Of a stretch of 64,000 nucleotides of DNA, positions 9,521 through 19,268 are shown one piece after another. The number at the start of each line of letters is the position of its first letter. The stretch's first letter is position 1. The notes under the pieces are model-generated. The model saw nothing but the letters and a program-made list of their open reading frames with translations. It made no database searches and was not told where the DNA came from. Source of the DNA: Sinorhizobium terangae (GTDB taxonomy: Bacteria; Pseudomonadota; Alphaproteobacteria; Rhizobiales; Rhizobiaceae); assembly GCF_029714365.1 (NCBI RefSeq), contig NZ_CP121660.1, forward strand, positions 1,054,001-1,118,000, given 5' to 3'. The position numbers and the translations under genes are program-made.

Positions 9521-9593
9521 ACTCGGCGCTTGCGCGCGGTGTCAGGGCGACGTTTCCAGGAGGGTACGCAAGCCTGACAGGGAACGCCCCGCT

Positions 9594-10463
9594 TTAAAAT
9601 TCTGGTCGGGCGAACTCGGGCGAATGGCTCGGCATTGGCAGCACGGCCGCCCTCGCCTCCCCTGCTTCATCTAGAAGCTCCGCGTATGGCGCGGGTTCAC
9701 GTGGCAAATCCACATCGACGATGGCACCATTGCGGCCATTTGATGCGTTGATCGTGCCTCCATGAGCTTCGACGATGGAGCGCGAGATCGACAGCCCGAT
9801 ACCCATGCCGGTCCGCTTGGTTGAAAAGTAGGCGTCGAAGATCTTGTCAAGCAGCGGCTCGGGTATGCCGGCGCCGTCATCCTCAATCGAAATGCGGACG
9901 CCATGGAAGCTCTGTTTTGACTTCACCCGGATTTCCCGATGCCCGGACGGGGTCAGTTCGATCGCTTGCACGGCGTTGATAAGCAGGTTGATGATTACCT
10001 GCTGCAGTTGCAGGGCGTCGCCACGGACGAACGGCGTTGCGGGATCGAGGGAACAATGGATCCGGATAGACCGTGCCACGGTTTCGATGGCCATAAGTTC
10101 AATGGAATCCGATATCACGCCATTGATGTCCACATCGGTACAGATCGGGTCGCGCTTCACCGCCATCTGCTTGATCCTATGAACAAGCTCATTCGCACGC
10201 CGGGCGCTGTCCTTCATCCGAGCCATGTTGAAACGGAGCTTTTTCAGGTCCGGCGAGTCCTGCGACAGCAACCGCAGACTCGTATCTATATCCATGGCAA
10301 TTGCCGACAGCGGCTGGCGGATCTCGTGGACGATCGAGCTCACCATCTCGCCAAGCACGCAAAGGCGTGCCGCATGCGCCTGGTCCTCTTCAAGCTGGCG
10401 TAGCCGCGCTTCCGTTTGCGCCCGGTCTGGAAGAGCGTCGATCCTCAAAGCCACAGTACCCAT
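9594..10463 (-). CDS. Soluble sensor-less histidine kinase
   Basis: A 289-residue cytosolic kinase. A short coiled-coil-like N-terminus leads directly into a HisKA dimerisation domain with the phospho-acceptor His in SSIVHEIRQPLSA, then an HATPase_c domain with N box (INLLINAVQAIE), G1 (DDGAGIPE), F box (DAYFSTKRTGMG) and G2 (GIGLSISRS). No membrane span, PAS or GAF sensor domain is present, so it probably takes its signal from a partner. It is the last of three co-directional signalling genes (response regulator at 12748, PAS kinase at 10698), with its own ACCTATGC motif in the 234-base gap upstream. It may act on the same FixJ-like regulator. Confidence 0.85.
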   Translation of the reverse strand: MGTVALRIDALPDRAQTEARLRQLEEDQAHAARLCVLGEMVSSIVHEIRQPLSAIAMDIDTSLRLLSQDSPDLKKLRFNMARMKDSARRANELVHRIKQMAVKRDPICTDVDINGVISDSIELMAIETVARSIRIHCSLDPATPFVRGDALQLQQVIINLLINAVQAIELTPSGHREIRVKSKQSFHGVRISIEDDGAGIPEPLLDKIFDAYFSTKRTGMGIGLSISRSIVEAHGGTINASNGRNGAIVDVDLPREPAPYAELLDEAGEARAAVLPMPSHSPEFARPEF

Positions 10464-10697
10464 GATTGCCGCCCCTGCCTGACGAGAGTTCGGAAGGTGA
10501 CCATTAAAGTATTTGGAGCCGTTGCGAATTTCGACAGCCTTGCGGGATTAATCGATCTATTCGCGGGTATAGGACGCCCCGACCGCGAGTTGGGGCTCGC
10601 ATCGCACGCCTTGGCAGTGTTTGCTCAAGACGCCTCAGGTGCCCTTCAAGCGCGCCCGAATCCCGTGGTGATGTAGGGGAATGCTCACCTATGCCGC

Positions 10698-12596
10698 TCA
10701 GGCGGGCAGACGATCATGCCCCTGCGCCATTTGCGTTTTGCTGGCGACCAACGTGCCGACGTCGATCGGTTCGCGCTCACGCTCCGGCGATTGGACCGGC
10801 AGGCTGAAGGTGACCGTCGCTCCGCGTCCAGGGGCATTCTCGGCCCAGACGCGGCCGCCATGCGTTTCGACGACGGAGCGGCAAATCGCCAGTCCCATGC
10901 CGATGCCGTCTTTCTTTGTCGTGAAGAACGGTTCGAAGATCCGGTCGGAATCGGCGATTCCGTGGCCCCGATCGGAGACTGCCACTTCCAGTGTTTCGGA
11001 ATTGCGCATGTGTGTCGCTATGCGAAGGATACGGGCATGCACGGGGGTTTCCTGCATGGCTTCAATCGCATTGCGGACGAGATTGATAACCACCTGCTCG
11101 ATTTGAACGCGGTCCGCCCCAACACCTGGCAGAGCGGGATCGAGGTCGATTTCCAGCCTGATCTTGCCCGCCTGAAGTTTGTCGGAGATCAGCTCGCACA
11201 CTTCCTTGATGACCGTATTCAATTGGATCGGCTGTCGTGAATGGCCGGTCTGCGTAAATAGCGCCCGAATCCGATTAACCACATCGGCCGCAGCATCGAC
11301 GTCTCGAACAATCCACTCTGCGGTGCGGCTCGCTCGTTCAAAGTTCGGCGGGTTCGCACGTAGCCACCGCTGGAAGGCATTGGCGTTTGCGACGACCGCC
11401 TGCAGTGGCTGATTGAGTTCGTGCGCGATCGAGACCGACATCTCAGAAAGACTTGCCGCACGCAGGGCGCGAGCCAGCTTCTCGTCCGCGAGACGGGCGG
11501 CCTCCTGGGCCTGCATCTCATCGTGAATGTCGAGGCATACGCCATACCATTGAAGAATGCGGCCATCGGTGTCGCGCAGAGGCTCGGCCTTGCCATCGAT
11601 CCAACGATAATCGCCGTCAGCCCGTCGCAGCCGGTACTTCAACATGAACGGCTTTCCGGCCCTGAATGACTGGCTGAGAGCCGCCTGAAAGGACGCCCGG
11701 TCATCCGGATGGACGGCTTCGATGATCGTCGCGGCCAATTGGCCGGCGGTCCGAGTTGTGTCCCCGCTCTGAGACATGCCCGTCCAGCGCAGCAATGGCT
11801 GGTTGAGGTAAGACGGCTTGCCGTCCGGAGTTGCGCACCAAATGAGTGCCGGCACTGTATCGATGAGCTGGCGCAGTTGCTGTTCGCTTTCACGCAAAGC
11901 GGCCTCCGCCTTGCGCTGGTCATCGATATCGACGGTCGTACCGTACCAAGCGGTGATGCGCCCGTGCTCATCTCGCGATGCGACCGCGGAGTCGCGAAAC
12001 CATCGGTAGGTGCCATCGTGACGGCGGACCCGCTGTTCGTCGATCAGTGGCTCTCCGGTACTCAGGCTGTGCTTCCACAGCGCAAGGCTGCGCTCGCGAT
12101 CATCGGGGTGTACAAACGGTTGCCACCAGGCGGTGTCACCGGCCTCCATCAGTCGTTTCATTTCCTCGACTGTCAGCCCGACAAACTCCAGCGCCTTCGG
12201 ATTGACAAAACGCATCCGCCCGTCGGGGTAGCAGGACCAACCAAGACCGGGAATATCCTCCATGGTCGGCTGGGCATTCCTGTAGACCTGCTCGTAGAAG
12301 GTGACGACCCTGAATAGCTGGACCACAAGCCATAGGCCGAATGCGCTGGCCACGAACACGGCGACACGAAGCCATCCACCCATGCCAATGGTATCAGAAG
12401 CCGTTTCAATCGCGGCTGCCGCAAAGCCGGCGATTGCGATCGCCAGCAATCCCCCTTTCCAGCCGATGCAAATGCAGGCGGCGGCAACCGCGATCAACAG
12501 GCCGGTCGGATCTGAGGAAAACCAAGCCAGGAGGGCGCCGGCCGCACTTATGGCCGCTGCAAAAGCCCGCCGCTTCGTCGATGACATTGCTTCCAT
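10698..12596 (-). CDS. Membrane PAS-domain sensor histidine kinase
   Basis: A 632-residue kinase with 3-4 N-terminal membrane helices (residues about 10-100), two PAS/PAC modules (FVNPKALEFVGLT... and ALIWCATPDGKPSYL..., each ending in a YRW...WYG...D PAC segment), HisKA (SVSIAHELNQPLQAV) and HATPase_c (NLVRNAIEAM, DRGHGI, FEPFFTTKKDGIGMGLAICRS). The start at 12596 is chosen because GGAGGGG sits just upstream; a TTG 17 codons earlier is less likely. Its catalytic half closely parallels the MASE1 kinase at 49188-51269, so the two are paralogues. It follows the FixJ-like regulator at 12748-13398, its probable partner. Confidence 0.88.
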   Translation of the reverse strand: MEAMSSTKRRAFAAAISAAGALLAWFSSDPTGLLIAVAAACICIGWKGGLLAIAIAGFAAAAIETASDTIGMGGWLRVAVFVASAFGLWLVVQLFRVVTFYEQVYRNAQPTMEDIPGLGWSCYPDGRMRFVNPKALEFVGLTVEEMKRLMEAGDTAWWQPFVHPDDRERSLALWKHSLSTGEPLIDEQRVRRHDGTYRWFRDSAVASRDEHGRITAWYGTTVDIDDQRKAEAALRESEQQLRQLIDTVPALIWCATPDGKPSYLNQPLLRWTGMSQSGDTTRTAGQLAATIIEAVHPDDRASFQAALSQSFRAGKPFMLKYRLRRADGDYRWIDGKAEPLRDTDGRILQWYGVCLDIHDEMQAQEAARLADEKLARALRAASLSEMSVSIAHELNQPLQAVVANANAFQRWLRANPPNFERASRTAEWIVRDVDAAADVVNRIRALFTQTGHSRQPIQLNTVIKEVCELISDKLQAGKIRLEIDLDPALPGVGADRVQIEQVVINLVRNAIEAMQETPVHARILRIATHMRNSETLEVAVSDRGHGIADSDRIFEPFFTTKKDGIGMGLAICRSVVETHGGRVWAENAPGRGATVTFSLPVQSPEREREPIDVGTLVASKTQMAQGHDRLPA

Positions 12597-12747
12597 CGAA
12601 CCCCTCCAAGCCTTCAGGCCTTGATCAATGCGTATAGGTCGATTCAACCTACCAGCGAGGCGTTGGGTCTGAATACCTATGCCTTGGGACAGTCAACAAA
12701 GCCTTGATCCGTCAGCGGCTTGGCGCCGCGCAGGCCCTTGGTGCCCG

Positions 12748-13398
12748 TCACTCGTCACCCCGCCGCACGCTTTCAGGCAGGGACTGCCAAGCCGTGAACA
12801 GCTGCGTAATGGAGTTTGCGTGCATCTTCTTCATCATGTTACTTCGATGAAGTTTGACGGTAATTTCGCTGATGCCGAGTTCGAAGGCGATCTGCTTGTT
12901 CAGGGCGCCGCCGACGACCGAACGCAACACCTGCCGTTCGCGCTGCGTTAGCGTCTCGTAGTCGGCAGCATGCTTGCGCGCCGTGAGTGTCGCCTCCCGT
13001 CGCGCGATGTCGGTCGCGATGGCGTTGGAGACTGCATCGAGGAAGGTCTGGTCACGCACCGGCTTCGTCAGGAAGTCGACAGCGCCTGCCTTCATCGCCT
13101 CCACGCTCATCGCGATGTCACCGTGTCCCGTCAAGAACACGATCGGCGTCTCTATGCCGTTGGTCTGGAGGTGGCGTTGCAGGTCGAGCCCGCTCAATCC
13201 CGGCATGCGCACGTCAAGCACGAAACAGCTTGGCCGATCCGGAAGTTTGGCCTCGAGAACTTCCCGGGCGGAAGAGAACGAAATCGTTTCGATCCCAACC
13301 GAGTTGAGAAGGTTGCTCATGGCCTCACGGACCTTGGCGTCATCATCAACCAGCATCGCGATCGGTTTGTCTTCCGATCCGGAAAATGATGTGTCCAT
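12748..13398 (-). CDS. FixJ/NarL-family response regulator
   Basis: A 216-residue two-domain regulator. The receiver shows the acidic pocket (LVDDDAKV), phospho-acceptor Asp in FVLDVRMPG, conserved Thr in LTGHGD and Lys in LTKPV. The C-terminal LuxR-type helix-turn-helix follows (LTQRERQVL...NKQIAFELGISEITVKLHRSN, written in pieces). It is the first gene of a three-gene run with the two kinases, so phosphorelay with the PAS kinase is likely. The GGCATAGG-type motif found upstream of this gene and of both kinases may be its own binding site (inference). The same domain plan occurs at 38137 and 47786. Confidence 0.9.
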   Translation of the reverse strand: MDTSFSGSEDKPIAMLVDDDAKVREAMSNLLNSVGIETISFSSAREVLEAKLPDRPSCFVLDVRMPGLSGLDLQRHLQTNGIETPIVFLTGHGDIAMSVEAMKAGAVDFLTKPVRDQTFLDAVSNAIATDIARREATLTARKHAADYETLTQRERQVLRSVVGGALNKQIAFELGISEITVKLHRSNMMKKMHANSITQLFTAWQSLPESVRRGDE

Positions 13399-13894
13399 GC
13401 CCCGCCCTTCAATTCAAGTTTCAACCAAGACCCCGCGCGCGACATGTGGTCTGTCGCAGCCGCACCATGGCCCTCGCTCGGAAGACAATGCGGACGGTGA
13501 TTCTCGGAAAATCGCAGGGAATATACCGTAAAAGCGCAGGGGACTCGAATACGATTCTTGTCGCGCACCGCGCAAGACTGTCTCCTCCTCCGCCTGTAAC
13601 GCCGGACTGATGCTCAGAAACACGCATGCGGGCACGACCAGCCCCGGTGGGGTCATCTGCAGGCGTATGGCGCGGTGCACGCCTATGCCTTTGTCCGGCG
13701 TTACCGCAGTCCGATTCTTCAATATTTTCCAGCCTTCAGCCGCTAGGCTTGAGGCGCCGCGCTTCGCTGGATAGGTTGCGCCGCAGGCTGGCAGACAGCA
13801 TTGCCTGGCAAGCAAGTGGGTCTCGTTTTGATAATGATCAAATTTCGGTGATGACGGACGTCGCCGATGGGAATAGGGCGTACGGGGACGAGGA
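13399..13894. other. Divergent intergenic region between regulator and ABC operon
   Basis: About 500 bases without a convincing gene separate the response regulator from the transporter operon, so promoters of both should lie here. A near-match (GCCTATGC, 13681-13688) to the recurring ACCTATGC motif is present. Short open frames here lack ribosome binding sites or recognisable products. Confidence 0.5.
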
Positions 13895-15448
13895 ATGAAC
13901 CCTTCTGACGTTACTGGCCGAGCGGCAAAGTTTCGCCTTGGTGTTTTCCTGCTAGGGCTTTTTACGGCGCTGCTGGCTCTGGCGATGCCGGCCTATGCGA
14001 AAGAGATTCTGCGCCTTCCATACGCCATCGACATCGGCACGTTCGACCCTGACAACGGTTTTGAGGTCGATGGTGTAAGCGCGATCAACAATGTCTATGA
14101 GGGCCTCGTCGAATACGCGCCAGGATCCACTCAAATCGTCGGTTTGCTTGCCAAGCGTTGGGCAATTTCCAATGACGGCCTCAGCTACACGTTTGATCTG
14201 GAGGATGGCGTCAAGTTTCATGACGGCGCGCCCTTGACCGCGCAAGCGGTGGTCGGCTCCCTCAAACGTCGTCGCGATGGTGGGCTCGCGCTCAGCTATA
14301 TGCTCGGTAATGTCGCGGATATCAGCGCACCCGATGATGACACCGTGGTCATACGACTGAAGCAGCCTCAACCCTCGTTCCTGGATGCGCTGGCGAGCGC
14401 TTGGGGACCGAAGGTGATCAGTCCTCTGGCGCTCAGCGAGCACGACAAGTCGGATAAGGCCACAAACTGGCTCGGTGAACACGCCGCCGGTACCGGACCC
14501 TTCAAGCTCGCGGAAATCAAGCGCGGTGAGGGTTACGTCCTCGAACGCAATGCAGACTACTGGGGCAAGCGACCATACTTCGACGAGATCAACATACCCG
14601 TGGTGCCGGATATTGGACAACAGATCCTCAAGCTGAAAGCAGGTGAGCTCGATGTCGTGCCGACCAACTTCCCGTTCGCGCAGTTGAGCCACCTGCCGGC
14701 AGGGCTTGAGGTCACCGCCGCGCCGAGCATGACGCAATACGCCCTGTTCGTTAAGCCCGGCTCGCCTCTCGACAATCCGGAAATTCGCCGTGCCGTCCTG
14801 ACAGCGATCAATCCGTCCCTTTGGGTCAAGGACGTATTCGGTCCCTACGCAGAGTTGTCGAAGTCGGCCTATCAGAACCTGATGCTCGATCCCGCCGATC
14901 CAATCGAATATCCGGGTGACATCGAGGCGGCCCGGGCCGCGATCGCGAAACTTGGCGAAGTCAACCTCAGCATAGGCTTGCACAGCACGAAGGCGGCCTA
15001 TGCCCGGATCTCCGACCGTCTGATCATCCAGCTCGCCCTGATCGGCGTCAAAACAACGGCGCACGTCCTGCCGCCGGGAGCCGCCTTTGCGTTGAAGGGC
15101 GACCCCAGCGCACCCGACGCTTTGCTCACCATTTCGAGTCCCGACGCAGCTCATCCGGAGAACCAGGCGCGGGCATTCTTCACCAAGGACGCACCGCTCA
15201 ATTTCTATGGCAGGAGCCTGCCTGAGGCTGACGCCATCGTCGACGTGGCTGGGACTAAGACGGACGTTGCAGAGCGCAACGCCCTCTACGAGAAGGCCGG
15301 GCGCCTCTATCTCGACGCCGGCCATGTCATTCCCCTTGTCGATGTGAAAGATGTCGTGGTGCATGCCAAGGGCCTGACTGACCTTGGGCTGCGCCCCGCC
15401 TTTCCACCCGGCAACATCGATTTTGCCACCATACGGTGGACACGCTGA
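13895..15448 (+). CDS. ABC transporter substrate-binding protein, family 5 (peptide/nickel type)
   Basis: A 517-residue periplasmic binding protein (SBP_bac_5), which captures di/oligopeptides, nickel chelates or similar solutes. The signal peptide covers about residues 14-36 (LGVFLLGLFTALLALAMPAYA). Family landmarks include NNVYEGLVEY, the segment SNDGLSYTFDLEDGVKFHDG (split here as SNDGLSYTF and DLEDGVKFHDG), GTGPFKL and an ERNADYWGK block. GACGAGG lies just before the ATG. It heads an operon with a fused ATPase and two permeases, in which the ATPase precedes the permeases. The substrate cannot be told from sequence; peptide versus nickel/opine-like compounds needs closer comparison. Confidence 0.88.
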   Translation: MNPSDVTGRAAKFRLGVFLLGLFTALLALAMPAYAKEILRLPYAIDIGTFDPDNGFEVDGVSAINNVYEGLVEYAPGSTQIVGLLAKRWAISNDGLSYTFDLEDGVKFHDGAPLTAQAVVGSLKRRRDGGLALSYMLGNVADISAPDDDTVVIRLKQPQPSFLDALASAWGPKVISPLALSEHDKSDKATNWLGEHAAGTGPFKLAEIKRGEGYVLERNADYWGKRPYFDEINIPVVPDIGQQILKLKAGELDVVPTNFPFAQLSHLPAGLEVTAAPSMTQYALFVKPGSPLDNPEIRRAVLTAINPSLWVKDVFGPYAELSKSAYQNLMLDPADPIEYPGDIEAARAAIAKLGEVNLSIGLHSTKAAYARISDRLIIQLALIGVKTTAHVLPPGAAFALKGDPSAPDALLTISSPDAAHPENQARAFFTKDAPLNFYGRSLPEADAIVDVAGTKTDVAERNALYEKAGRLYLDAGHVIPLVDVKDVVVHAKGLTDLGLRPAFPPGNIDFATIRWTR

Positions 15449-15601
15449 TATAACGTTTGAGTGGTTGAAGACAATCAACGCGTGAGGCTCGCGACATGAT
15501 CGGCGTTTTGAACCCTAGCAATCCGCAGCCGGACCGGCATTCCCCGGCCACCGCGCTTCGAGACGCGTGCTTCGCTGAGTTTGTAATCGCCGCGCACCGA
15601 G

Positions 15602-17374
15602 ATGGTTGATCAAGTCCTCACTGTTGCCGGGCTCGGCGTCGTTCTCTCCAGGAACGGCAGAAAGCACCGCGTCCTCGACGACATCAGCTTCGCGGTAGCT
15701 CCGGGTGAAATCCTGGCTGTGGTCGGGGAAAGCGGCGCGGGAAAGTCGACGCTCGGCGCCGCGATCCAGGGGCTTCTGCCGAGCGACAGCGCGCCGGAAG
15801 TGAGCGGGTCGATTCGGCTTGCCGAGCTAGAGATCGTCGGCTCACCGCCGCACCTGTTGCGCTCAGCGCGACGTTTACTCGTGCGCGCCGTCCCACAGGA
15901 CCCGATGGGGGCAATCAATCCCACGATGACAATCCGCCGTCAGTTGCACGAATCGGCAGACGGGGACGAGACGTTGATCCTTGATAGCCTGCGCCGCGCC
16001 GGTTTGCGCGACGAGAAGCGCATCGCGGGCGCCTTCCCGCATCGTCTGTCGGGAGGCGAGCGTCAGCGGGTTCTGATCGCAATGGCGATGATGGCGCGGC
16101 CGAAACTCCTGATAGCCGACGAGCCGACGACCGCGCTCGATGTCACGACGCAAGCGCAGTTGCTCCAGATCGTGCGCAATCTCGCTCGGGAGGAGCAGAC
16201 CGCTATCATCTATATCACCCACGACCTCAATGTCGCGGCCGCAGTGGCCGACCGCGTGATGGTACTTTTCGGCGGGCGAATGGCGGAGATCGGCACGCTG
16301 CGCGAAGTCGCGCGAAATCCGCAGCACCCCTACTCGGCCAGTCTCTTCGCTGCCCGCTACGATCTCACGTCCGATCGATCACGCCCGTTGCCGACAAAGC
16401 GGACGGCATTCAGGCGTGACGAAACGAGCGAACGTGGCTGCAACTATGTCTTGCACTGCCAGGTCGCCCGGCCCGACTGTTCCAGCATCCGCCCCCGAGA
16501 GCGCCGCGCTCGATCGCATTCCGGCCTGGTGGCCTGCCATCGCTCGGACGAGACGCCGTTACCTACCATTCCTGTCGCGGCTTCGCGCGAGGCATGGGCG
16601 GGCGAAGAGGTCACGGACGGACCGGTGGCACTTGAGCTTTTGGACGTTCACAAGCACTTCCCTGCAGACAGGCAAGGGGTCTGGGAACGGCGGCGCCTGA
16701 TACCGGCGCTCAGAGGCGTGAACCTGTCAATCGCGCTCGGCCAATCGGTCGCCGTCGTTGGTGAAAGCGGCTCCGGCAAATCGACCCTCCTGAAGATCGC
16801 CGCGGGATTGATGGCTGCCGACAGCGGGCACGTCTCGTGCCTTGACCCCCGGCCGCAGGTAATCTTTCAGGACTCCGTGTCGGCGCTGACGCCGTGGCTC
16901 TCCGTCGGCGATCAGGTCGGTGAACGGCTGCGTCCACACGTCGCCTCTGCCGCCGAGCGCCGGCGGAGGGTCGGTGAAGCCTTGCAGAGCGTCGGGCTCG
17001 ATCCGTCGCTGATGCATGCATTGCCGTCCGAGCTCTCGGTCGGCCAGTGCCAACGCGCCATCGTGGCCCGGGCCGTTGTCGTGCCACCCAAGCTGCTTCT
17101 GTGCGACGAGCCTATCAGCGCCATGGACGTCCCGCTGGCTGCGGCAACTCTCAACCTGCTCAATGATCTTCGCAGGCGCCTTGGGCTCGCGATGCTGTTT
17201 GTAACCCATGATCTTGCCGCAGCAAGGGTCATTGCCGACCGTATCGTCGTGCTAAACAAGGGGACGGTCGTGGAGGAGTTTGAAGCCGACATGTTGCAGT
17301 CCCCTTCCCGTGGTGCTGTCACACGGGCACTGATTGAGGCCTGTCCAAGCCTCGACGCGATGCTCGCTCGATGA
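15602..17374 (+). CDS. Fused double ATPase of a Dpp/Opp-type ABC importer
   Basis: A 590-residue protein joining two ATPase domains that are usually separate (DppD and DppF). The first has Walker A GESGAGKST (42-50), signature LSGGERQR (149-156) and Walker B/Glu IADEPTTALD. Residues 280-312 carry four Cys (280, 286, 293, 312) at the place where DppD/OppD-type subunits hold a C-terminal Cys motif reported to bind an Fe-S cluster. The second has Walker A GESGSGKST (387-395) but a changed signature, LSVGQCQR (478-485), with Val for the first Gly, and Walker B LLLCDEPISAMD. The stop overlaps the next gene (ATGA). A weakened second site would make the pair asymmetric. Confidence 0.9.
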   Translation: MVDQVLTVAGLGVVLSRNGRKHRVLDDISFAVAPGEILAVVGESGAGKSTLGAAIQGLLPSDSAPEVSGSIRLAELEIVGSPPHLLRSARRLLVRAVPQDPMGAINPTMTIRRQLHESADGDETLILDSLRRAGLRDEKRIAGAFPHRLSGGERQRVLIAMAMMARPKLLIADEPTTALDVTTQAQLLQIVRNLAREEQTAIIYITHDLNVAAAVADRVMVLFGGRMAEIGTLREVARNPQHPYSASLFAARYDLTSDRSRPLPTKRTAFRRDETSERGCNYVLHCQVARPDCSSIRPRERRARSHSGLVACHRSDETPLPTIPVAASREAWAGEEVTDGPVALELLDVHKHFPADRQGVWERRRLIPALRGVNLSIALGQSVAVVGESGSGKSTLLKIAAGLMAADSGHVSCLDPRPQVIFQDSVSALTPWLSVGDQVGERLRPHVASAAERRRRVGEALQSVGLDPSLMHALPSELSVGQCQRAIVARAVVVPPKLLLCDEPISAMDVPLAAATLNLLNDLRRRLGLAMLFVTHDLAAARVIADRIVVLNKGTVVEEFEADMLQSPSRGAVTRALIEACPSLDAMLAR

Positions 17375-18225
17375 TCCGCGGCATGAATGCACAGACAAAC
17401 TCGTTAGCGCGCCTCTACGACGGCCTGCGGCTGGTCGGCTGGTCGGGTTGGGTCGGCATTATCGGAGTATTGCTGATTACGATCGTAGCTTTGTTGGCGA
17501 CATGGCTGACACCCCATGATCCCTATGCGCGGGTCGCCGAGGCTTATCTTCCTCCTTCAGGAACATATTGGTTCGGTACGGACGAGGTCGGTCGCGATCT
17601 GTTCGCGCGCGTGCTTGTCGGCGTGCAATCCACCTGGCTTGCGAGCCTTGCGGTGATCATTTTCAGTCTCGTGCTCGGCTCCTTCATCGGGGTTGTCTCC
17701 GGTGCGATCGGCGGCAAGGTGGATTTCATCGTTCAGCGTATCGTCGACTTGTTCCTGGTGCTGCCCAGCACCATGATTGCGCTTGCGGCGGTTGCGGTTT
17801 TAGGGCCGAGCCTCCTCCACAGCATCATCGCACTCGCGATCTTCTGGTGGCCATGGTACGCCCGTGTCTCACGGGACGAAATTCGGCGGCTCCATGCGCG
17901 GCCGCATGTGGAGGCGGCAAGGGCGGCCGGTGTCGCCAGCCCCCGCCTGATGCTGCGCTATCTGCTTCCAGGAGCCGTCCCCTCTCTGATCATTGCGGCG
18001 ACGCTCGATGTCTCCAACATGGTCATGGCGCTATCGGTGATGTCGTTTCTCGGCCTCGGCCAGCCGGCGCCTTCGGCCGAACTCGGAGCCATGACAGCAC
18101 GCTCACTCGACAGTTTGACGGTTTTCTGGTGGATCCCGATGTTGCCGGCGCTCGCCCTCTTCGTCTTGTGCCTCTTCTCAAACCTCGCCGGCGATGGACT
18201 TCGCGCGGCGCTGAAGGGCGCGTGA
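17371..18225 (+). CDS. ABC transporter permease (DppC-type)
   Basis: A 284-residue inner-membrane permease of the BPD_transp_1 family with about six spans. The N-terminal DppC-like segment (YWFGTDEVGRDLFARVLVG) and the cytoplasmic coupling loop (EAARAAGVASPRLMLRYLLPG) contact the ATPase. It begins at the ATG overlapping the ATPase stop; a second Met four codons on (17383) is also possible. It pairs with the DppB-type permease that starts 3 bases after its stop. Confidence 0.88.
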   Translation: MIRGMNAQTNSLARLYDGLRLVGWSGWVGIIGVLLITIVALLATWLTPHDPYARVAEAYLPPSGTYWFGTDEVGRDLFARVLVGVQSTWLASLAVIIFSLVLGSFIGVVSGAIGGKVDFIVQRIVDLFLVLPSTMIALAAVAVLGPSLLHSIIALAIFWWPWYARVSRDEIRRLHARPHVEAARAAGVASPRLMLRYLLPGAVPSLIIAATLDVSNMVMALSVMSFLGLGQPAPSAELGAMTARSLDSLTVFWWIPMLPALALFVLCLFSNLAGDGLRAALKGA

Positions 18226-18227
18226 GC

Positions 18228-19217
18228 ATGGCCTTTTATCTCGCGAAACGGGCGTGCGGTCTGGCCATCGTTCTCATGGTCATGAGCTTCATCGTCTTTT
18301 TGCTGCAAAGCGTCGTCCCCTCTGACCCGGCGCGCGCCATCGCAGGCCCCTACGCGCCATCGACAACGATCGAAACCGTGCGCGAGGAATTGGGCCTGGA
18401 TGATCCCATTGCCGTGCAATACGGCCAATTTCTGATGCAGGTGAGCGCCGGAGACCTCGGGAAATCGGTCCGCACGCGCCAGCCGGTGGGTGACGACCTT
18501 CTGAGATATCTGCCCGCGACGCTGGAACTCATCTTGGTGTCCACCATCCTGGCGATGGGATTGGCGTTTAGCCTGACGCTGCTTCTATTGGGCGGCGCGC
18601 GGTCGCAGGTCCTGCGGCACGTGTTTATTGCGCTGGGATCGACACCAATCATCCTGTTGGCTGTGTTGTTGGCCTATGTCTTCTGGTTCCGCCTGGCCTG
18701 GTTGCCAGGAAGCGGTCGCCTTCAATTTCGTGACTTCGTCGGCACGACGGGCTTTTATGTCATGGATGGCCTTCTTGCGGGGCGGCCGGATGTCAGCATC
18801 GATGCCCTGGCACATCTGATCCTTCCTGCGACGGCCTTGGCCCTGCCGTTCGCGGTCGCGGTCGTTCGCAGCCTCGCAGGAGCACTGCATGACGTGATGC
18901 GACAACCCTATATCCGAACGGCGCGAGGCAAGGGTCTTGGCGAGGCAACCGTTGTGTTGCGACATGGCCTCAGGAACGCCGCTTCCGCCCCGTTGGCGAT
19001 GACCGGGCTGCAGATAAGGCTGCTCTTCGGTAACTTGCTGGTGGTTGAATCCGTGTTCGGCTGGCCGGGTCTTGGTCTATATATGACCCAGTCCTTTGCA
19101 ACTGCCGATCTGCCGGCGATCCTCGGGGTCTCGTTGGTATTCGGGGCGATCTACATTCTCGTCAGTATTGCGGTCGAAATCGCTCAATCGCTCACCGATC
19201 CGCGGATCGAACTGTAA
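18228..19217 (+). CDS. ABC transporter permease (DppB-type)
   Basis: A 329-residue permease partner of the preceding gene. The N-terminal span (FYLAKRACGLAIVLMVMSFI) and the periplasmic LGLDDPIAVQYGQFL segment are typical of DppB/OppB, as is the coupling loop with YIRTARGKGLGE. The ATG at 18228 directly after the previous stop (18223-18225) is chosen; the frame extends far upstream only as an overlap with DppC. An in-frame GTG at 18222 is an alternative. It ends the importer operon. DppB following DppC reverses the usual B-C order. Confidence 0.88.
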   Translation: MAFYLAKRACGLAIVLMVMSFIVFLLQSVVPSDPARAIAGPYAPSTTIETVREELGLDDPIAVQYGQFLMQVSAGDLGKSVRTRQPVGDDLLRYLPATLELILVSTILAMGLAFSLTLLLLGGARSQVLRHVFIALGSTPIILLAVLLAYVFWFRLAWLPGSGRLQFRDFVGTTGFYVMDGLLAGRPDVSIDALAHLILPATALALPFAVAVVRSLAGALHDVMRQPYIRTARGKGLGEATVVLRHGLRNAASAPLAMTGLQIRLLFGNLLVVESVFGWPGLGLYMTQSFATADLPAILGVSLVFGAIYILVSIAVEIAQSLTDPRIEL

Positions 19218-19268
19218 GCGCCGCCAAATCTGTCGCCGTCGCGCCGCTCTGACCTGTGAAGCAAGGGT

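Noticed and set aside
13626..13898. 90-codon frame before the ABC operon
   Set aside because: Basic, composition-biased product without domain features; the region is better explained as a divergent promoter.
13952..15478. 508-codon open frame on the minus strand
   Set aside because: It lies opposite the family 5 binding protein, with no recognisable domain or ribosome binding site.
17568..18227. Long N-terminal extension of the DppB-type permease
   Set aside because: The extension overlaps the whole DppC gene in another frame and has no membrane-protein character; the ATG at 18228 is the natural start.
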